Source: Clostridiaceae bacterium DTU079
Lineage (GTDB): Bacteria > Bacillota > Clostridia > Acetivibrionales > Acetivibrionaceae
Length of the DNA stretch: 64,000 nt
Direction of reading: 5' to 3'
NCBI GenBank assembly: GCA_001512505.1
Contig: LFSC01000036.1
Span: 1 to 64,000, forward strand
Part shown: one piece after another, positions 48,690 to 60,800 of the stretch
How the letters are laid out: every line of letters starts with the position of its first letter
How positions within the stretch are numbered: the first letter of the stretch is position 1
Notes under the pieces: model-generated
Database searches by the model: none
Told to the model about the DNA's origin: nothing
Seen by the model: only the letters and a program-made list of their open reading frames with translations
Translations under genes and position numbers: made by a program

Positions 48690-50879
48690 ATGAAAAGTTG
48701 TTTGAGAAGATTTGTGAGTGTTGTGTTGTTATTTATTGTAATTATTGGAACTTCAACGTTTAATGAGGCGCAATCGGAGCCGTGGAAAGCCTACGAGAAA
48801 TTTATACCGGCAGAAACTCCTATTATAAAAAGGCATTTGAGGGGAGCCTGGATTAGTACGGTTGTAAACTTGGACTGGCCTTCTACTGATACTGTGAAAA
48901 TAGCAAATTCTGAAGAACGTATAAAAAAGAGCAAGGAAGAGCTGATAGAAATTTTGGATAAAGCCGTGGAACTGAAGTTTAACGCGATTTTCTTCCAGGT
49001 TAGCCCGGAAGGGGATGCATTGTACAAATCCAAAATTGTTCCCTGGTCCAGGTATCTTACAGGAACCTTTGGAAAAGATCCCGGTTTTGATCCGTTGGCT
49101 TTTGCCATTGAGGAAGCTCATAAGAGAAATCTGGAAATCCATGCGTGGTTTAATCCTTATAGGGTTTCAATGAATACAAATTCCTCAACGGTTTCTTCTT
49201 TGAATATTGAAAAAAGTGTTTATAAGGAACATCCCGAATGGATTAAGAAATCCATGAACAGGTTTGTTGTGGACCCGGGAATTCCTGAAGCAAGAAAATG
49301 GGTAATTGATCGGGTTATGGAGGTGGTTGAAAACTACGATGTTGACGGGGTTCATTTTGATGACTATTTCTACTACGAAGAATATGAAGGTGAATTGAAG
49401 GATCAGGACACCTTTAATAAATACAATAACGGAAAGTTTAAAAATTTGGGTGATTTCAGAAGAAACAATACTTATCTTCTTATAAAAGAGCTTTCCGAAA
49501 AGATAAGGTCTGCAAAGCCGTGGGTTAAGTTCGGTGTGAGCCCGGCAGGAATATGGGCAAATAAAAAAGACGGGCATCCTGACGGCTCAAATACAAACTC
49601 AAGCTTTACAAACTATGACAAGTCTTTTGCCGATACTAAAAAGTGGGTTGAAGAAGAAATAATAGATTATATTGCCCCACAAATTTATTTTACCTTTGCC
49701 AATCCAAGGGCACCTTATGGAGAACTTGCTTCATGGTGGTCCAATGTTTGCAAGGGAAAAAATGTGCATCTTTATATAGGTCAGGCCTTCTATAAAATAA
49801 ATGATGATACCGATGAATATTTTAAGGGTTCCAATGCGGTGCCTGAGCTTTCGAGACAGTTGAAATTCAATATGGCAAAGCCGGAGATTATGGGGACGAT
49901 TATGTTCAGGTTCAAAAATTTTGAAGATTCCGGTAAACAACAAGCAGTGGGGGCTATTAAAAATAATCTTTGGACAACAAATTCGCTGGTTCCCGTAATG
50001 CCGTGGAAGGGAGGAAGTGCCCCCGATACACCGACTCTGGGCAAATTAGAAAGTCTTTCCAAGGGAGTTAAGCTTACTTGGACGGATAATGATCCCGATA
50101 CTGCTTATTTTGCCGTTTACCGTTTTAATTTAGGAGAAAAGACGGATATTGTATCGGATGAGAGTGCTTTGAGGCTTTTGACTACGATAAGAAAAAACCG
50201 CAGCGGAGTACAGGAATTTGTTGATTATGAAATAAGCAATGCCGACAGTGTATATTACGTTGTAACTGCCTTAGACAGACTCCACAACGAAAGCGAAGGG
50301 CTTGCCGTAAGCACAAACCAGTCGGAGTATTTTCCCGATGTAGGTATGAAATACTCCTGGGCTGTTGATGCCATTGACATGCTCTATGAAAAAGGAGTTA
50401 TAAAGGGCGACGAAAACGGCATGTATAATCCCGGAGTTAACACAAAAAGAGGGGACTTTACTATTATGATCGTAAAAGCACTGGGATTTGAGGCTGAGTT
50501 TACCGATAATTTTGCCGATGTTAAACCGGGTTCGTATTATTATGATGCGATAGGTATTGCCCGGGAATTGGGGATTGTTAAGGGAGACGGAAATAATTTT
50601 AATCCCGATGCCAATATTACCAGAGAAGATATGATGGTTATTGTGGTGAATGCACTTAATAAGGCGGGTGCAAAGATTGAAAAGGCTGACCCCAAATACC
50701 TTGATAATTACAGCGATGCCAAGAACATCAGCAATTATGCAAAAGAAGCAGTGGCACTCCTTACGGCGAAGGGAATTGTCAACGGCTTTGACGGAAGGAT
50801 AAACCCTAAAGGTATGGCTACCCGGGCCGAAATCGCAGTGGTATTTGCCAATGTGTTGAACAAGATAGAGTTTATGTAA
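48690..50879 (+). CDS. S-layer-anchored GHL10 family glycosidase-like protein
   Basis: The 729-residue exported protein has a signal peptide (1-26). A GHL10 (formerly DUF187) TIM-barrel domain follows (about 40-440), with RGAWISTVVNLDWPS, FNAIFFQVSPEGDALY, HAWFNPYRVS, DGVHFDDYFYY and GVSPAGIWAN. Next is a fibronectin-III-like domain (about 450-545). Three SLH domains (about 548-729, each with a tail like GVIKGDENGMYNP) bind pyruvylated cell-wall polymer. The enzyme is therefore held on the cell surface. Substrate is unknown; peptidoglycan or surface glycan is likely. GGGGGG precedes the ATG. Confidence 0.92.
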   Translation: MKSCLRRFVSVVLLFIVIIGTSTFNEAQSEPWKAYEKFIPAETPIIKRHLRGAWISTVVNLDWPSTDTVKIANSEERIKKSKEELIEILDKAVELKFNAIFFQVSPEGDALYKSKIVPWSRYLTGTFGKDPGFDPLAFAIEEAHKRNLEIHAWFNPYRVSMNTNSSTVSSLNIEKSVYKEHPEWIKKSMNRFVVDPGIPEARKWVIDRVMEVVENYDVDGVHFDDYFYYEEYEGELKDQDTFNKYNNGKFKNLGDFRRNNTYLLIKELSEKIRSAKPWVKFGVSPAGIWANKKDGHPDGSNTNSSFTNYDKSFADTKKWVEEEIIDYIAPQIYFTFANPRAPYGELASWWSNVCKGKNVHLYIGQAFYKINDDTDEYFKGSNAVPELSRQLKFNMAKPEIMGTIMFRFKNFEDSGKQQAVGAIKNNLWTTNSLVPVMPWKGGSAPDTPTLGKLESLSKGVKLTWTDNDPDTAYFAVYRFNLGEKTDIVSDESALRLLTTIRKNRSGVQEFVDYEISNADSVYYVVTALDRLHNESEGLAVSTNQSEYFPDVGMKYSWAVDAIDMLYEKGVIKGDENGMYNPGVNTKRGDFTIMIVKALGFEAEFTDNFADVKPGSYYYDAIGIARELGIVKGDGNNFNPDANITREDMMVIVVNALNKAGAKIEKADPKYLDNYSDAKNISNYAKEAVALLTAKGIVNGFDGRINPKGMATRAEIAVVFANVLNKIEFM

Positions 50880-50927
50880 TCCTTTGCGGTTACAATGGAT
50901 TTTTTAAATAGCCGGTGTATTATAGCT

Positions 50928-50975
50928 AAAGAAGGATGCTTTCGAAACATTGAGAAGCATTCTTCTTTATTTTTA
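50928..50975 (+). terminator. Terminator of the GHL10-SLH gene
   Basis: AAAGAAGGATGCTT and AAGCATTCTTCTTT form a 14-bp stem with one mismatch, followed by ATTTTTA. Confidence 0.85.
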
Positions 50976-51106
50976 TTCCATAGATAAAAAATGGAAATTA
51001 CCATAAATGCAATAAAGTACAATGAATTAACAAAATGAACATTTAAAAATCAAAATTAATTTACGCGGACTGGTTATACTAAGTATTGAATAAAGGAGGT
51101 GTTCAT

Positions 51107-51655
51107 GTGAAAATTTCCAGAATACTGTTAAGTGCCATACTCGTAACAGCCATTGGTTCAACTTCGGTTTCAGCGGCACCATTGCTAAAAGCTACGGACT
51201 TATCTAAATCCAATGCACAGCAACATGTAAATAATGAATGCGAAAAGCCCCAGTGCACTTATAAGAAAAAGAGTGATTATGAAGAGAAACATAAAGACCC
51301 CATAGAGAGACTGCAAAGAAAAAAGCAAAAGGTGCAGGAGCTTTATGACAGCGGAAAAATAACAAAGGAAGAGGCAGATGAGCTAACGAAGAAAATTGAT
51401 GAGAAAATCAAGGAAATTCAGGAGTTTAACAGCCTTCCGTTAGATAAGAAGAAAGAAAGGCTTATAGGTAAATTTAAAGAAAAAATAGATGAGAAGGTAA
51501 AAGAAGGTAAGTTGACTCGGAAAGAAGCTGATGAGCTTATTAAGGAATTTACACGAAGGATAAAAGAATGGGATGGTAAGGGATATCCCGGATTTAAGTC
51601 AGGAAAGCAGCGGCAAAAAGGAAAAGGTTTATTTAAAAATAAAAAGCAATATTAA
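51107..51655 (+). CDS. Secreted Lys/Glu-rich helical protein (DUF2680-like)
   Basis: The ~182-residue exported protein starts at GTG 51107 with AAAGGAGGTG upstream; an ATG two bases earlier is out of frame. The signal peptide ends SVSAA (about residue 24). Residues 70-165 are two copies of a charged helical hairpin with KVQELYDSGKITKEEADELTKK and EKVKEGKLTRKEADELIKEF, like DUF2680/SHOCT-type repeats. The C-terminus is very basic (KSGKQRQKGKGLFKNKKQY) and could bind wall polymers. Function unknown. Confidence 0.75.
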   Translation: MKISRILLSAILVTAIGSTSVSAAPLLKATDLSKSNAQQHVNNECEKPQCTYKKKSDYEEKHKDPIERLQRKKQKVQELYDSGKITKEEADELTKKIDEKIKEIQEFNSLPLDKKKERLIGKFKEKIDEKVKEGKLTRKEADELIKEFTRRIKEWDGKGYPGFKSGKQRQKGKGLFKNKKQY

Positions 51656-51742
51656 AAATTAACATAAAACAGTAAACAACTTTCAAGCTTATATATATTT
51701 GTCAGTTACTGAAACACACTTGGATAAAAACAAAGATTAATG

Positions 51743-51778
51743 GCACTCATTTATATTAAGAAATGAGTGCTATTTTTG
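51743..51778 (+). terminator. Terminator of the DUF2680-like gene
   Basis: GCACTCATTT and AAATGAGTGC form a perfect 10-bp stem with an 8-base loop, followed by TATTTTTG. Confidence 0.9.
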
Positions 51779-51819
51779 TAAAGATAAAATAAAACTTGTA
51801 TACTTGTATTGTGTTTTTA

Positions 51820-51828
51820 TGATATAAT
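51820..51828 (+). promoter_or_regulatory. Extended -10 promoter of the giant repeat protein gene
   Basis: TGATATAAT is an extended -10 element 40 bases before the ATG. The -35 candidate (TACTTG at 51801) is weak. Confidence 0.5.
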
Positions 51829-51867
51829 ATTCTGTAGTTCAAAAAAATAAAAAATGGGGGGTAATAC

Positions 51868-54800
51868 ATGAAAAGAAGCCTTAAAGTATCAATTTCCATT
51901 CTATTGTGTTTTTTAATGCTGTTTGCCGAGATGATGCCTGTCGGAACTTTAACTGCAAGGGTTTTTGCAGAGAGTTCGGTAAACAATGAAGTGCAAGATC
52001 CGGCAGAGATCGGCGAAATCGATGATTATTCAAGTATAGAAAGTGTACTTGACAGTGTTTACAATATTGAGGAAGAGTCGGAGGAAAACTCCGAAGAAGA
52101 ATCCCTTGGGATTTTGAACCCAAGTAAGGCAGTTCTTCTGGAAAGTACTTCTTCCGGTGATAATGGAAATTTAAACGAATATGTTATTTCCGGTACTGTA
52201 TTTTTACCGGAGGGTTATGTGGCGCCCAAGAATGGGTTGAATTTAAGAATATATGCCCAAAGCTCAAGAACCAATAGTGTAAATGTTACTATCCCCGAAG
52301 GAGAAAACAAAGTAGATTACAGTGTTATTGTGCCGGGCGAAGACAATTACAAAATATATTATCAGGTATCAAATCCTAACTACGTGAGTTCAGGCTATTA
52401 TTCCGAAAGCGGAACGGTTAGAACTTCTTCCGCAGCCGATACGGTCCAGTTGACGCAACAAGCCCCCGTGAAATCGGACATAAATCTTACACTGATAGAT
52501 AATAAAATTATTTCTGGAGAGGTTTTTATTCTCGACGGTGTTGTATCTGCGGGCGGATTATCGGTAACAGTTAAAGCAGAATGCGGTTCTGATAGAGTAA
52601 CAAAAACTGTAACCATTCCTGAAGGAGGTAATTTTGCAGAATATGAACTGTTAGTACCTCCCAATGCTCCGGGTAAGGGATATCTTGTTAGTTATCAGAC
52701 ATCGGATAAGGCATATCTTGGCACTGCATATTATAACAAGGATGGGGCGGTGAGATATGATACGCTGGCTACGCTTGTAGATGTCAGTTCCAATAATAAG
52801 GAAGGCATAAACATAAACCTGATTTCAAAGAAAAAAATAAGCGGAACGGTATCGTTACCGAAGAGTGTGGCACCTAAAAACGGTGTTACAGTTACATTAA
52901 ATGCAGTTAGCGGATCCGATAAAAGTACTGAAACTGTGACAATACCTGAGGGTACTTCTTCGGTTGAATATAGCTTGTATGTTCCTGAAGGGACTGGCTA
53001 TAAGGTATACTATACTACTATCAATGAAGCCTATTTTTCAACCGGATATTATAATAATAGCGGTACGGTAAAGGACGAAAAGGCAGCTACACTTATTGAT
53101 ACCGTCTCGAAAGATTCAGAAAACATAAATGTTGAACTTATTGCAAACTATACTGTTTCCGGAACGGTATCGTTGCCCGGGATAAAAGCAAATGAGAATA
53201 TAGCTGTTGAAGTAATTGTAGCGTCAAACAGCAGTAAAATAAAGAGTACCACCGTTGTAATTCCTGCCGGTGGGTCGGAGGCTTCTTATTCCATGTATGT
53301 ACCGACGGGATCAGGTTATAACGTTTCATATAAGACAAAGAACAGCGCTTATGTTGAACAGGGATACTATAAAGAAGGTTCTACGGTTAGGTATTTAAGC
53401 TCTGCTAGTTTAATATCCGTCGATAATAAAGATATTGATAATATTAACCTTACACTTATTGAGAAAAGAACTATAAGTGGGCTTTTGTCCATGCCTTCAG
53501 GTAAGGCACCCAGAGGTGGTATAAGCTTTGAAGTTACTGCGTATAATGGTTCTCAGCAGGCAAAAACCACTGTTACAATCGAAGAAGGTAAGGACAGTGT
53601 TCCCTATTCCATCAGTGTTCCGGCGGATGAGGGATACATAATCAAGTGCAAACTGCTAACACTTCAGGCAATTTATATGAATGAACAGTATTACAGCAGC
53701 GGCGGTACTGTATATAATGTTGATTCTGCCTCAACCGTAAGTACAATCAGTGGAAATCAACCGAATATTAACATAATGCTTTTGGAGAAGAGAACTGTAA
53801 GCGGAACATTATCTTTCCCGTCAGGATTTGTTGCTCCTGAAGGAGGAATAACATTTGTTCATGAGACCGACGGAAGAATAACTTATATTGAATTTGAAGA
53901 GGGACAGAGTTCCGCACCATTTACTATTTACTATAATCCGGGTAAATTTTATCTCTACTATGAATGTTATGAAGATGATATATTTGTATCTCCCGGTTAT
54001 TATAGCAAGGGCGGTACTGTTTTAGATAAAAGCAGCGCCGATCTCATTGATGTTACTGAAGGTAACCAGGTAGGTATAGATTTGAAACTGTTATTAAAGA
54101 AAACCATTTCGGGAAAAGTTGTTCTGCCGAAAGGAGTTGCTCCTGCCGGAGGATATAATGTAACGGTAAGAGCATCGGGAACCAAAGGAAAGGCAGAGCA
54201 AACTGTTAGAATCAATCCGGGAGAAAAAGAGGCAGATTATATCCTGTTTGTCAATCCCGGAGATAAATACAGCGTATGGTATGAAACAAATAAAGAGTAT
54301 AATTATGTAAGCCCTATGTATTATAATTCCGACGGAATGGTAAGAGATCAGAAGAATGCCTCGCTCCTTGACTTGAGGACGGAAAGTAAAACCGATATAG
54401 ACTTAACCCTTACAGAAATGCGTTCCGTTAGCGGTAATATTGTTCTTCCGTCCGGGGTTGCGACCGGGACAGGAATTAATGTGGATGTTGTTGTTACCAA
54501 CGGAAAGGATACCACCAATATTTCTGTTACAATTCCGGGAGGAAGCAGTTTTGCAAATTATACCGCATATGTTCCTGCGGGACATGACTATAAAGTTAGA
54601 TATGAGGTAGATTTAAAAAGCAATTACGCTACCGGTGGTTATTACGGGGTGAGCGGTACAACTTTGAATGCAAGTTCTGCGGCATTACTGGATCTGACTT
54701 TGGATAATAAAAATGAGATTAACATGACCTTGATACCTAAAAGGACAATAAGCGGTACAGTATCGTTACCTTCAGGAATGACTTTTGACAAAGATACAAA

Positions 54801-57800
54801 AGTAACGGTTTATGCAGGAAACAGCTATTCAACTTCAGTCACAATACCTTCAAAACAAACCTCTGTTTCGTACTCTGTGATGGTTCCGCCCAACAGTGAG
54901 GGTTCGGGTTATAAAGTATATTACAAACTTTCATCAAGTACGGTGTTCATTACGACAGGGTACTTTAACAGCGGTGGAATGACAGCATTTGAGGATAGTG
55001 CAGAGCTTGTGGATGTAAGCAATTCAGACGGTAAAGCCGACCTTGTGCTGATACCGAAAAGCAGTATAAGCGGTGTGGTTAAACTACCTGAAGGCAGTAT
55101 TGCTCCTAGTGGAGGCTTAAAGGTAACTGTTAATTCATCCAACTCAAAAAACAAGGGATCTGTTGTAGTGACTATACCGGAAGGAAAGAGTTCTGCACCA
55201 TATACCCTTTATGTTCCCTCCGGAACAGGATATCTTGTTGAATATAAAACAAGCGATGAAGAGTATTGTCAAACAGGTTATTACAGCAAGACAGGTACGG
55301 TTAAAGAAGCGAATGCAGCTACTTTGTTGGACGTAAACGAAAGCGGCTGTCAAAACATAGATTTAGAGCTCATCAAAAATAAGAAAATAACAGGAATCTT
55401 TAGACTTCCAAAGGGAGTAGCTCCGGCAGGAGGTTTTAAAGCTAACCTAATTGCAAGCAACGGAAGCAATTCGGTAAAGAAGAGTGTAACAATTCCTCAG
55501 GGTTACAGTTCCGTAAGCTATACCTTATATGTTCTGGAAGGAAAAAACTATACGGTAAGGTATGAGACAACGGACAGGAGTGTTATGCCCACCGGTTATT
55601 ACAGTGACGGTGGAATGACCGTTGATAAATCCAAAGCAAAACTGATAGATGCTTCTATCGATGTTTCATCAATAAATATTGACCTAATACCGAAAATTAC
55701 GCTTAGAGGAAATGTAAAACTTTCATCTGCTCCTGCTCCGGCAGGTGGAATCAGCGTTAAGCTGACAATTGACAATAAAGTTTCTAAGGATTCGTTGGAT
55801 GTATTGATACCTGAAGGACTTACTTCTGCGCCTTATGAGCTTTATGTACCGGCTGGAGAAAACTATGTTTTACAGTACACCACATCAAATGTAGGGTTTG
55901 TAAGTCCCGGTTATTATTCGGAATCGGGTACAAAGGAAAAGTCAAGTGAAGCTTCGTTATTAAATATATTGAACGACCGGGAAGGGCTTGACATTACGCT
56001 TATTACAAAAAGAACTATTCGCGGTATGATAATGCTTCCGGAAGGATATGCTCCGGCAGCAGGGGTTAAAGTTACATTGACCGCCCAAAGTGCAAAGGAC
56101 AAAATTATTGCAAACTATACTATTGGAGAGGGAGAAAACTCAGTACCGTATACATTGTATGTATCTTCCGATCAGGAGTACATTGTAAAGTATGAGACTA
56201 CCGATGAAAAATATGTAAGCTTGGGATATTACAATGTTACTGGTACAACAAGGGATGAGTCAAAAGCTGACCGGTTGGATACAACCGAAACGGATAAAGT
56301 AGGAATTAATATAAAACTCATTGGTAACAGATATATATCCGGTAGTGTTTCTGTTCCGTCAGGAATTGCACCTTTTGGAGGAATAAAGGTACGGCTCAGG
56401 GCTTCAAACGGGAAAGACAGCCGGGAAATTGAAGTGGTTATACCGGAAGTGAGCAGTTCAACAAATTACAAGTTGTATGTGCCTGAAGGCAAAGACTATG
56501 AGCTAAGCTACAGAATAGTAAATCCCGATGGCAAGTATTTGACTAATGGGTATTACAATGCAGATACTGCAACGAGAGAAAGAGGAGAATGTGTTCTTAT
56601 CGATCTTTCCGGTCAGAATAAGGAAGGAATTAATATTACACTGATACCCAACAGGCTGGTGACAGGAAATATTCTTTTACCTTCCGGGGTAGCACCTTCA
56701 GGAGGATTAAAAATCACGGTTACGGCACAGAACAATAGGGATTCGGTTTCAACACAGGTGATTATGCCCCAGGGCAGCAGTTCTATAGTGTATAGGATGT
56801 ATCTGCCTGAGGGAGAAAATTATACTATTGGTTATACCATAAGCCATGAAGACTATCTGTCCGGCTATTATAATGTAAATAATACTGTTTTGAACAAATC
56901 TGAAGCTACAACATTTAATGTAAGAAAAAATGATGTTCTGGGAATCAACATAACAGTGATATCTAAAAGAACCATTAAGGGAGTTATAAGTCTTCCCGAA
57001 GGAATGATTGCACCGGCAGGAGGAATTGATGTTACGGTTTCTGCAGGAAGTTACAGCACAAAGGTGACTATTCCTCAGAACAAGAGTACTGTGTTGTATA
57101 CCTTAAAGGTATCGCCGAATGCGGTTGGTTCAGGATATACCGTTAAGTATACAATTTCTTCATCCTTTGATTTTGTTTCAACAGGCTACTATGGAGAAGA
57201 AAAGACTGTTGCCGGTTCCCAAACAGCATCATTGATTGATGTTAGTATGGAAAGTAAAACCGGTATAGATCTTACAATACTGAATAAACGCTTGATAAAA
57301 GGAGTATTTGAACTCGGATCCGGTGTTGCGCCGTCTGGAGGTATTAATGTAACTATAACGGCAGAGGGAAAGTCGGCAGAAGCGAGAACCGTTTCATTCC
57401 AGGATACTGTTAATATACCGTTCGGACAAAACATGACAACATATGAGTTGAAGGTTGATCCAAGCTATTTCGGTTCTGGATACACGATTAAATATACCAT
57501 GAATTCTGCTTACGGTTATGCTGAAACCGGCTATTACAGCGACAAAGGAACGGTCCAAAATCAGAAGGATGCCACACCGGTCGATGTATATGAAAATGAT
57601 CGAGAGGATATAAATATAGTTGCTATTTCCAAGAATCATATAAGCGGTATAGTATCTCTTCCTGAAGGTAGGGTTGCTCCTGGAGGAGGAATAAAATTAA
57701 GTGTAATAGCTGATAACGGAAAAGACAGTGGTTCTGTAGATGTAACTATTCCTGAAGGCGAAATATTTGCAGAATATCTGCTTGTCGTACCGCCGGGAAC

Positions 57801-60800
57801 AGGATATAAGCTTTACTACAGCGTGACACCGAACAACAACTATGTAACGAACGGGTATTTCAGTAAGGACGGAACTGTTACTGATCCTAAGAAAGCAGAG
57901 CTTTTTGAAGTTAGTGACAATATTGCCGGAAAAAATATTGTTCTTATTGCAAAAAGAAAAATATCCGGAGAGATTTTACTTCCGCCAGGCGAATTTGCTC
58001 CTGTCGGCGGATTGAGAGTTGAAGTATTTGCTAACAACGGTATAAACAGCGATTCTATGTCGGTGTATATACCTGAAAACGGATCATCTCAAAATTTTGA
58101 GCTTTATATGCCGCCGGAAAACGGATATAGGCTGTATTATACTTTATCTTCGACTATTGACTACGTAAATAAAGGATACTTTGCAGGTAATTTCACAGTG
58201 CTGGAAGAAAAAGATGCATCAGTTATCGATCTGAGTAATAAGGATTTGACTGATGCAACGATGAGGCTTATTAGAAACAGTGTTATTGAGGGGAATGTAA
58301 TTCTTCCGGTAGGTTCAGCCGGAGAAGGAGGCATTGAGGTACGGATAACAGCGAATAATGGTAAATACACTTATTCAACCGATGTATTGATACCGGAAGG
58401 AAGCAGCAGCAAGGCATATTCTTTGGCAGTTTCCCCTGCAGCAGGATATACTGTTTCTTATCAGGTTTCAACAGGACTTGATTATAAACCGAAAGGTTAC
58501 TACAGCCATGAAGGAACTGTTACTTCCGTAAATGAGGCTTCAAAACTGGATTTATCCTCAAAAGGAGAAAAAAGTATTGATCTGACTCTTATGCTTTACA
58601 ACAGCATCAGCGGGACAATATCCTTGCCTGAAGGGGTTGCACCGGACGAAGGAGTGACGGTAACAATATATGCTGAGAATTCAAGAAATAAGAGAAAAAT
58701 AACCGTTACAATACCGGCCGAAAAGAGCTCCACGGACTACACCGTTTATGTGCCTGACGGCAATGGATATAAAGTTTATTATGCTATGGATCCGAATGAA
58801 GAGTATGTTGATAAGGGTTATTATTCACCAAATAGAACAGTGGTAAAAGAAAAAGACTGTGTTACTTTGGATGTTATTGGTGATTCTAAGTATGATACCA
58901 ATCTCACCATTATAGCCAAAAGGATTATTAGCGGAACCATATCTCTTGAAAAGGGTGAGACGGCTCCTCAAGAGGGAGTGTCCGTTCGTATCAGTGCCAT
59001 TAACGGTGATGAGCGGACTGTAGTTATACCATATGGTAAGAGCAGTGCATCATATGAACTGAAAGTGGTGCCTAAGGATTCCGGAGAGGGATATAAAATA
59101 AAATATGAAACCCTCAAGAACTATGGCTATGTACGGTACGGCTATTATTCCGAAGACGGCTGTGTCAGGAATGAAGTAAAAGCTGAGCTTGTTGAAGTAA
59201 GTGACGGTGACAGAGAAGATGTTAACCTTGAGATAGCTAAGCTTCGTACTATAGAAGGAAAACTAAGACTTCCAGGAGGCATTGCAGCAACTAAAGACAT
59301 GACAGTAAGTATAATTGCTTCCAACAGTCTTGACAGTGCTGAGGCTTTAGTTTACATACCGAAAGGTGCCAAAGAGGCAGCATACTCAATTAAAGTTCCT
59401 ACCAATGACGAGGATGACGGGTACAAGGTTAGATATGAGAATTGGTTGGACAGCAGTTTTGCGGACATTGGTTATTACACCCAATCGGAAACTGTTAGAA
59501 ATGTCAAATTGGCTGAAGGAGTCAATGTTAGAAGTGAAAATGTAAGCGGTATTGATCTTACTCTAATAGCAAAAAGAAATGTATCGGGTAAAGTTTCACT
59601 TCCTTACGGTTCTGCACCTGCGGGAGGCCTTACGGTAACGGTTTACATTGAAAATGATACGGATAAGGTTGTTTCTTACGTCACAATACCGCAAAATCAA
59701 AAATATGCGAACTATTCGATAAATGTTCCTGTGGGCAAGAATTATAAAGTCGGTTATGAAATATCGACAAGGAATGATTTTGTTCCATGGGGCTATTATA
59801 GTGTTTATGGTATGGCTTATATTCCTGAAAGTGCATCTCTATTGGATGTAAGCGATAATATTGACGGAATTGATCTGACACTAATAGAGAAAAAATCCAT
59901 AAGCGGTACGGTATCTCTACCTGAAGGAAAAGCTCCCAGGGGAGGAATCAAGGTAGAAATATATGCTGAGGATGCAGGAGACACATGGGTTACTATACCT
60001 GAAGGGGAATCCTCTGCTCAATATTCGATGAAGGTTGTACCGAATATTGAAGGCAAAGGTTATAAGGTTAGATATGTGGTATCATCGGAGTACAACCTTG
60101 TAAATTATGGCTTTTACAGCAAGGAGGGTACGGTAAGAAACAGCAAGCTGGCCGACCCTGTAAATGCCAACAATAAGGATGTTACTGACATAAATATTGA
60201 AATTATGAAACCAAGGAAGATAAGCGGAAAGGTGACCTTACCGGAAGGGGTTGCACCCAAAGGAGGTATCTCCTTAAATATAGTTGTGACCAACGATATT
60301 GACGGTAATTCGCAGATTATAGTTATACCTGAGGGAGGTAATTCTGCCGAGTATTCCATAAGTATGCCTCCGAATGATCCGGGCTATGAGTACAGAGTAA
60401 GGTATGAGAATTGGTCCAGCAAAGTATTTACCACATACGGCTATTTCAACAGTAGCGGCACAACGAATAATCTGTCCCATGCAGAACCGATAGATGTCAA
60501 TAATAAGGATGCGAATAATATTGACATGGTTCTTTTGAGAAAGGCCACTATTAGCGGAAACTTTGAGATTCCTGAGGATTGCACTCTTCCTGAGGAGGGA
60601 CTTAATGTAAGAATCTATGTGTCAAACGATGTGGAAACCTATTCAACCAATATTGTAATACCTTACGGTACAACCTCAGTTCCATATTCTGTTCATGTTG
60701 AGGAAGGATCGGGTTACAGACTTTTCTATGTATTGGAAAGCAACGACAGCTTTATAGAAATTGGATATTATGGTGAAGACGGTGTATATGCGGATAAAAA

